Source of the DNA: Hybos culiciformis
Lineage: Eukaryota; Arthropoda; Insecta; Diptera; Hybotidae
DNA: 64,000 bases
Direction of reading: 5' to 3'
Assembly: GCA_964007475.1 (NCBI GenBank)
Contig: OZ023275.1
Coordinates: 41,287,381 to 41,351,380, forward strand
This document shows, in pieces, positions 51,601-64,000 of the stretch (the stretch's first letter is position 1; each line of letters opens with the position of its first letter). A program made the position numbers and the translations under genes. A model generated the notes under the pieces. It was given only the letters and a program-made list of their open reading frames with translations, was not told the origin of the DNA and searched no databases.

Positions 51601-54316
51601 AGCATATTGAAAAATATGCTGAAGGAACTATCTTCATAACTTTCATTTGATATATTATAAAAATAAAGTAAAATATTATTGAAGTATCTTTCTTCTATGA
51701 AATTATAACATATTTAAATAAAAATTTTAATAAATATATAATAAATTGAAATAGCACAAGAGTTTTGTTTCCAATTTTCACACGAATAAAATTAATCTCA
51801 TTTTTCTATTAGTATTTTTTTTTTTTAATATTTTATGTCGCTTGTAAACTAATATTATGAATAAATTTTTAGAATTTTCTAAATTTTCTACATAAAACTT
51901 TTATTTTTGTTAAGTTGTTATAAAAAAAAAAAATTAAAAAACTTTTAATTTTTAAATCCAACTGAATAAAGTTAATAAATATGAAACGCAAATATTTAAA
52001 ATAAAAAAATATTATTCCTTGGATGAAATATCAATATTTTTACTGGCTACCGTATTCGCTATAAATATTCAATGACTGAACGGATGATATAACAATTATG
52101 CAATTATAATTCTTTAACGAAATCATTTAAGCGATTTCAAATAATTCAAAGAAATTCATTGCACATTTAATATTCCACTTAGGATTCTTTTCTAATTACT
52201 TTTTGAATTATGTTACAGTTACAGTTGACTTTACAACCAAAGATCAAAAAATTTAAAATTTTGCGATACACAAAAATTGTTTTTAGTGTGATTCGTTTTA
52301 ATAATTACCATACATCACGATAACGCGTCATTGAAAATCCAGATTTTTCAACAAAAAAGCGTGAACATATATCACCATTTCAAAAATTTATAAGCGAAAT
52401 TATTTTACGCGCACCAGTTTCAAGTTTGATTATTTTCTAAATTTCATAAAATAAAAACTTATATAAATTAGTAATAATTTTCAGGTTTTATTATTATATA
52501 ATACGAAAGTCTAGGCTCTAGTTTGAGTTTTTTTTTATAAATTTTAAAAATCCTACAATGTAAATTTTTAGTAATAAGTTGTGGTGTCTTTTCATTAAAT
52601 TTTTGAATTTAACTTTTTTAAGAAATATACAAAGTTTACAGTATTCGCTTTTATAATTTTCCGTCTATTTGTTATAATTAATATTCCATTCTTTTAATTT
52701 CTTCCCAGTTTTTTTTAAGTGAATTAAATATTTTTATATTAAATTATATTTATGTACTTATAATAAATTGAATGAAACTTTATGATCTTATGATGATAAT
52801 TATATATATAAATTATAAATTTATTAATTTTTGTAATAATATTATATTATTATGTATTGTATTATTAGTAATTTATTTTATGTCCATAAGTTTTTTTTTT
52901 AATTATTTTATTTTTTTAATTATAATGTTCATTTCAAATTTTTCTTTTTTATTTGACATTCACTAGCTGTTACATTTTTGCTTACTTCTATCCAAATTTA
53001 TGTCTTAGAACGGAATATTTTTTATAACAATGTTATAACAGGAAAGCAATTTTTCAAGAGCATTTATAACAATTTCATGCACACACATGACAAAATATTT
53101 TATTTTTTTTATTTTTTTACAAAAATGTAAAGAAATATATATTAATTTTCGGTTTTTATATTTAGCTGAGCTTAATTTGATGTTTTTATTATGTATGTTT
53201 TTACATAATATTTTATTTATTTTAAAATAAGTGCATGATTTCGAAATTTTGCGTAAAAATTCAATGAATTCCTGCACTGCAGAAAAAGCAAAATTGTTTA
53301 TATAAAATAATTTAAAATGACCAAAAATATATAATATAAAATAATTCGCATTTGTTCATCTTAATACAAAAATAACAGTCCTATTGATTTTCTTTTTTCT
53401 TTACAATCATACTGCTTCTTTTATTTATGAAACAGTATGTTAAATATTTTTTTTTCTATTTCAAAATTTGAAGAGATCTTAATAGTAAAATGAAGTACTT
53501 AAAAAAACTACAACATGATTTTGCTTTTTGACTGAATCACTTTGAAGTCAATTTTCAAAATTTCAATGTAAATCGGAAATTGGTTGACGAAATTTAATAT
53601 TTATTAATTTTAGTCACAATTATTCAGACGGCTCAAAATTAAATAAAACGTTTTATTTTTCATAAACTTTTATTTAAGTTATTCTGTTTTCTAGGCTTGC
53701 TTTTTTTGTTTACCCTATTAAGCGTAAGTACGAGATTACCTATATTTGTGACGCATTTAATTAAATTTCTGGATAAATAGGCATTAAAAAAATTAAAATA
53801 TTATTTTTCAGAAAACCCTTGAAAAACAATTCAGATTTTAGATCATGACTAGAGTAATCTAAATATTAAGTAGATCTACTCACTAACCTTCAAGTTAGTG
53901 AAAATATAGTAATTTAAAAAATATAGTACCTGGTTAACACAGAAAGTCTAATTAAATTAAAATTGCTTTATTTTCACTTGAAGATGACCACCTGGAATAT
54001 GAATCTTTTCCAAAATTTCTAATATATTAATTTAACCAAATTTACAAAATTGAAATACGTCCGCTACTTACTGCCGAAAAGTATTTTTTTGAGAAAATCA
54101 TTAATTTTAAACTTCAAAGTGATTCAAATTTCTGTAATTCTTGATTTGTTATATTTATGAAAAATTAAAATAATGAATTAAAAACTTTTTTTTCTGCTTC
54201 AAATAATTAATGTACGCAATTCATCAAGCAGTTTTTTTTTACTTTACTTATATTATTGATGCGAACTGATTGAATTTGTGCAACTTTTTAATTTATGTTA
54301 AATGTTTGTTTGGAGC
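48607..54316. other. AT-rich non-coding DNA downstream of the Combgap-like gene
   Basis: No supported gene. One exon-like patch at 49340-49376 on the minus strand and a CA microsatellite at 49.73 kb were noted. Frames at 52.8 and 53.0 kb are low-complexity. Confidence 0.55.
49730..49752. repeat. (CA)n microsatellite
   Basis: An interrupted CA/GT dinucleotide run of about 22 bp with one AA break. Confidence 0.85.
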
Positions 54317-54475
54317 TCATTGCTGTTGAAAATATGGAATTTTAGTGCAAAACTGTAACACCTGCATAATTCTTCTTTTATCGTCTGTATTATTATTTGT
54401 GTGATTATTATCCATATGTTGTTGCTGCTGCTGTTGTTGCTGCTGTTGATGTTGATGATTAGCATTATTTGATGT
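54317..54475 (-). CDS. Candidate alternative 3' coding exon, glutamine-rich
   Basis: On the minus strand an acceptor-like TTTACTTATTTGTAG is followed at once by 52 open codons ending in TGA. The translation starts TSNNANHQH, has ten consecutive glutamines, then HMDNNHTNNNTDDKRRIMQ and ends IPYFQQQ. The frame is closed by a TAG that is part of the acceptor itself, so the open frame begins exactly at the putative splice site. Composition matches the Combgap-like protein 0.7 kb upstream on the same strand. The join is unclear: exon 55598-55821 would enter out of phase and stop after HIK. Only a weak donor in the last exon (AAA|GTTCGT, just before the final two codons) has the right phase. It could be a separate isoform, a UTR repeat or chance. 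Confidence 0.35.
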   Translation of the reverse strand, partial: TSNNANHQHQQQQQQQQQQHMDNNHTNNNTDDKRRIMQVLQFCTKIPYFQQQ

Positions 54476-54479
54476 CTAC

Positions 54480-55200
54480 AAATAAGTAAAATTGGAGAAT
54501 GCATGTCGAAATTATTTTTGTTTTTTTTACTACAGGGGCATTAACGTTTCAATTTTTGAATTGAATTTTTACATCAAATAAAAATTAAATAAATATATAC
54601 ATCAATTTCTAAACATAATAAAATTTTAATGTCGTGAATATGTACGTTAAAGTAAAATTTAATAACAATAATCATACTATAAGAATTACCAAAACAAAGA
54701 TTTCTGAATTCTGATTTTTTAAATTGAATTTTACAAGAAAAGCGACTAATAAAAAATTTTGTTTTTATTGTAAGGGTTCTATAGAGTGATCAAGCAAACT
54801 AGTTATCTGTACAGTTCGGAACAAGAACTTAAAATTTGCTTTTTAAATTGGTTAGACATTAACAAATTTTTCAATTTAATAAATTAGATAGCAAACAGTA
54901 TTAACTATAAGAAGAAGTATTAAAAAACAAATATTCATAGGATAATTAATATAAATATTGAATAATTTAGACTACTTTAAATAACAAATATCTTAAAATT
55001 GTTTCTAAATTGAATTGCTATAATTTCTACATTTAAAAAACAAAAATTTTCAAATTTTAAACACTTATGGGAAAAATTTAATATTTTGTTGAATGTTACA
55101 CAAAATAAACGGGTAAGTTAAAAATTGAAATTGATTCAAAACAAAATGTCAAATTATATAAAAAAAATTAAAAATAAAACTAAATGAAATAAAAATTAAA
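54480..55200 (-). other. Probable 3' UTR and downstream sequence of the Combgap-like gene
   Basis: AT-rich DNA just after the TAA at 55201. Several AATAAA hexamers occur on the minus strand (for example near 54763), but in DNA this AT-rich they have little predictive value. No open frame of interest is seen except the Q-rich one further downstream. Confidence 0.4.
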
Positions 55201-60750
<5,550 letters not shown>

Positions 60751-62561
60751 CTAAAAATAAAAATAAAAAAAAAAAAAAAAAATTTAGAACAAAAAATAAA
60801 AATAATTCCACAGAATAAAAAGAAAAGAAAAAAAAAAAATACGATTAAATAAGTAAAAAAAAAAATATATATATATATATTTTTTAATGAAAACACCTAT
60901 ATATAAAATTTTAAAATAATTTGTTTTTTTTTTTATTTTGTTTTCCAGAAGTTTAGAAAACTACTTATTTATATGATGACGACTACGACAATGAGGACGA
61001 CGACTATGGCGACAATTACATTAACGACGACGACGACGACCAACGTTAGTGTGATGATGATGATGAAGGACAATTAATATAAAAATGCGAATGGGGAATA
61101 TTACACACTGCAAACGTAAATAAATAAATAAATAAATAAAAAAAAAAAATAAACCAATATTATTTGAATAAAATAAAAACATTAAATTTTTTTTTTTTTT
61201 TCTTATTTTTTTGCTTTCATTTTATTCTTTGCTATAGTTTATTTATTTTTAATTTTTTTTTTTTTTTCATTTATACAAAAATAAAACAATAACATAACAA
61301 GGTGCGTTTTTGTAATTTTAGTGAGTTTTTTATGATTTTCTGCATATCACAGTTCCAAAGTTCAAACCATTTTTGGCAAACGTTGATTGAGTGTTAAAAG
61401 TCATTAAGTAATTACTATTCATAAAATAATGAGATTCAAACAAATCGAATATAATGAAGACAAGGACTGTCCAAAGACCTGGGTTAACCACAAATCTTTG
61501 GTTAGCCATCCTTGGTCCTTGGTTAGCCACAAATTCTTTGGAGAATAATTTATCGAATTAAAGCACAAGTTATACTCCGAACTAACGCTAAACGCACCTG
61601 ATAGACTATTTAAAAAAAAAAAAAAAAATGTTAACGTTTACTTCTCCTCGTATCAATTATAAATTAAATAAATTGTGCTTATCACCGAAAACAAAATCGA
61701 ATTAAATGCAGAGACGAAGTAAAAGAAAAAAAACAAAATCTTAAATCACTTTGTATTGTACATTTTTAGCTTCAAAGAGCTGCACCAAGTTGAGTGTATT
61801 CACATACATGTTTTTTTTTTATTTTTATAAAGAATTAAATAACAAAAAAAAAAACAAGAAAGATATCAAGAAATTACATCGAGCAAAAACTTTATATGTG
61901 CGGCTAAACGAAAAAACAAAATAAATAATGGGATTGAATAACATTGAAGAATAATATAAGAAAAAAAGAGTAAAATTTATTTTGATTGTAATTTTAAATG
62001 TTTCATCGCTGCAGACCTTTAACACTTCTGTTCGGTCGACGAGGCCACCACTCTAAACTAGATTTTAAGAACAGAATTTGGAACTTTGAGATAATTCTCA
62101 TATGTATATCTATATTTAAGATTAGAGATTAGAATTATTTTAAGATTTTAATAGGGATTTGCAATATTGTTTAATAGCTCGAATGAAAAGTTCCGAAATT
62201 GTCAAATTGTCAAAATAAATTTTCAAATCTTTAAATTTTATGAATGTGAACAATTTTTTATTCCAGCCGATTTTACCTCAACTAGCAGTAGGTACAAATG
62301 TTGTTGGTAAATGTCGAGATAACAGTGAAAATAAAATAAAAATTCTTTATTATCAATACTTCTTCGATTAATTTTGTTAGAAGATATTTATAGCATTAAA
62401 AAAAAATATATGTATATATGTAGGTACAGTACATTGGGAAAATTGTAAGAAGAAAACCACTTTTATTTTTTTCAATTCAATTCTTATAAAAATTTTTTTT
62501 TTCTTTATTTATTTTTTTGTATTTTTTTTTTTTTCTTTTTGGTTGGATGGCTGGATATTAC
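60751..62561 (-). other. Putative first intron of the Combgap-like gene
   Basis: This region separates the poly-Q exon from the candidate first coding exon. It contains poly-A/T tracts, a GAC/GAT trinucleotide patch near 61.0 kb and a small duplicated CTTTGGTTAGCCA-like motif near 61.5 kb. No convincing exon was found inside. Confidence 0.4.
60970..61070. repeat. Interrupted (GAC)n/(GAT)n trinucleotide patch
   Basis: The plus strand reads in runs of GACGAC and GATGAT, with a pure block of five GAC units near 61025-61041 and four GAT units just after. Frames across it give poly-Thr, poly-Asp or poly-Val only. It lies in the putative first intron and is treated as a simple repeat. Confidence 0.7.
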
Positions 62562-62633
62562 ATCTAAGTGTGGCGCGGTCATTCTCAGGATTGAAATAAA
62601 TGAAGGAACACTGTGTTGTATATTTTTATCCAT
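62562..62633 (-). CDS. cg: Candidate first coding exon of the Combgap-like gene
   Basis: An ATG in a good context (AAAATGG) opens 24 codons that end in TAPHLD, followed directly by GTAATA as a possible donor. The phase is 0, exactly what the acceptor of the poly-Q exon at 60750 needs. The junction GAT|GTAA resembles the donor of the later exon at 58279. The last third of the exon (GACCGCGCCACAC) is far richer in G and C than its surroundings. A second in-frame ATG at 62582 would give a start seven codons from the exon end. The open frame continues upstream into low-complexity poly-T DNA, so the ATG at 62633 is preferred. There is no direct transcript evidence; another upstream exon, even beyond the window, could carry the start. 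Confidence 0.4.
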
Positions 62634-64000
62634 TTTAATGTATGATGGGGATTTAGAATGATGAAAAAAAAAAAAAAAAAACTTAAAATAAAATTGAAAG
62701 AAAAAAAAAAATAAATTCATTTTGGGTTAATGTTATCGAAGGTGGTAAAAAACTATGTATATAAGAGAAAAATATGGTAACAACAGTGAATCAAAAAAAG
62801 AAAGAGAATGAAAAACTTTTTTTTCTTGATATTTCAACGGGTAATACGTACAGGCTGTTATAAAAATAATACATAATCTACATCGATACTATAATACATA
62901 TAATACACAAATATATATATAGGATTTTCGTGAATTCCAAACCTAATAATTTTTATTACGTTTCCCAGAATTACATTCTCTTCTAGCTTGAGGTTTAAAG
63001 CAGTTGAAAAACTTGTTGCTCAAGAATTTGATTACTATATTTTCTAACTTAGAAGAACTAAAAAGAGTATATAACTGTTCGCCGTTATATTAAAGGGCTC
63101 CATACTGCACTATATCGTCCTAAGTTTTATAATTAAAATCGAAAAACTATTTGCTTCTGTTTTTCAAATTTCTAAATAATGTTTTTGGTATGCCAAAACC
63201 AATAAAAATAAATAAAATTTTATATGCTCGAAATCTTGCTGCTGCTGCTTCTTCTTATAACATGCACCTCAACATAAGACACCCCATATTACAGTTTCAA
63301 CATCTGGAAAATAAATATCTCAATATATAATTTTCTTTTACAATTTTTTTTTTTTTTTTTTCTTCGTTTAAAAAAAAAAATTATTTTGTATTTTTCTTTG
63401 CTTTGGTCTATTCCTTTCCTTCATATAGTAGATAACATTGAATAAAAAAAAAATACAAAGAAAAAAAAAATAAACATTCAAACTCCTCAAGAAAGAACAC
63501 AAAATATACGTGGAGACAACACCAACCACACCAAGAAAAAAAAAATTATTTTATAACGAAAGCAACAACAAAAACAATTGAAAGCAAAGAAAACATCAAA
63601 ATTAAATGAAAAAAAAAAAAAAAAAAAAACGAAAAATGAAAAATTCTTTATTGAAACTGCACAATTTCCATAAAAAAAAAAAAAAAAACTTATATTTTTG
63701 AGAAAGAAAAAAAAAAAGGAAAAAAGTTCCAAGTAACTTTTTTTTGTTTTTTTTTTTTTTTTTTTTTTTTATGTGTTCTTTTTGGATGGAGGAGTAAGCT
63801 AAATTATCCTGAATTTCAAAATCCTACTTTATTTTTTTTTCTGTTTTTTTTTATTCCATAAACAAAATAGAAAGTTGCGGATAATTTTTTTTTATTTTTT
63901 AATTGCACCTTAAAATTAATTCTATAATACGTAGAGCTTAACACAATATTAGGTATGTATAGATATATATAGAATATACATAAATTGTATAGACGAGCTA
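62634..64000. other. Upstream region of the Combgap-like gene
   Basis: AT-rich DNA with long poly-T and poly-A runs (around 63343-63362, 63608-63629 and 63747-63770). It would contain the 5' UTR or promoter if the start near 62.6 kb is right. No TATA box or initiator can be chosen with confidence, and no other gene is seen. Confidence 0.4.

Noticed and set aside
61330..61530. 66-codon frame starting MANQGPRMANQRF
   Set aside because: The repeated MANQ comes from a short duplicated TTGGTTAGCCA-like DNA motif. The rest has no recognisable domain and lies in the putative first intron.
63487..63732. 81-codon poly-F frame
   Set aside because: It is a translation of poly-A/T tracts and has no complexity.

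Overview
The window looks like nuclear DNA of an insect, most likely a fly. It is extremely AT-rich, full of poly-A/T runs and short TACATA/GTAGGTA-type motifs, and has no bacterial gene packing. The only recognisable gene is interrupted by spliceosomal introns with clean GT..AG borders. No rRNA, tRNA or CRISPR array was seen.

The one confident gene lies on the minus strand at the right end (about 55.2-60.75 kb, probably starting near 62.6 kb). It encodes a nine-finger C2H2 zinc-finger protein with a glutamine-rich N-terminus, a PPPKRSKK basic patch and an RGRPPKKK AT-hook-like motif before a glutamine-rich tail. Finger order and linkers fit the insect chromatin and transcription factor Combgap (cg), recognised from memory and not searched. 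Nine coding exons were joined by hand and the reading frame holds across every junction. The model is 519 codons from the poly-Q exon, or 543 aa with a candidate 24-codon first exon. A second glutamine-rich exon at 54.3 kb could give an alternative C-terminus.

The remaining ~54 kb to the left has no gene I can recognise. It is either a large intergenic region or the inside of a very long intron. It carries several short non-autonomous mobile elements:
- two hAT-like MITEs with 8-bp target duplications (6.36-6.88 kb and 36.37-36.85 kb);
- a TA-flanked long-TIR element (15.3-15.6 kb);
- three other inverted-repeat elements (34.80, 40.12 and 48.38 kb).

The most striking is a 631-bp element at 33.84-34.47 kb. 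It has 31-bp perfect subterminal inverted repeats, a 10-bp direct repeat at its borders, and a core of ~59-bp tandem repeats, each of which is itself a palindrome. One 132-codon open frame (47.9-48.3 kb) without any methionine is the only other coding-like stretch of note.

Most open frames of 60-100 codons in the AT-rich part look like chance or repeat-derived frames and are not annotated as genes. A few exon-like patches with splice signals (9.9, 16.4 and 49.3 kb) are given as hypotheses only.
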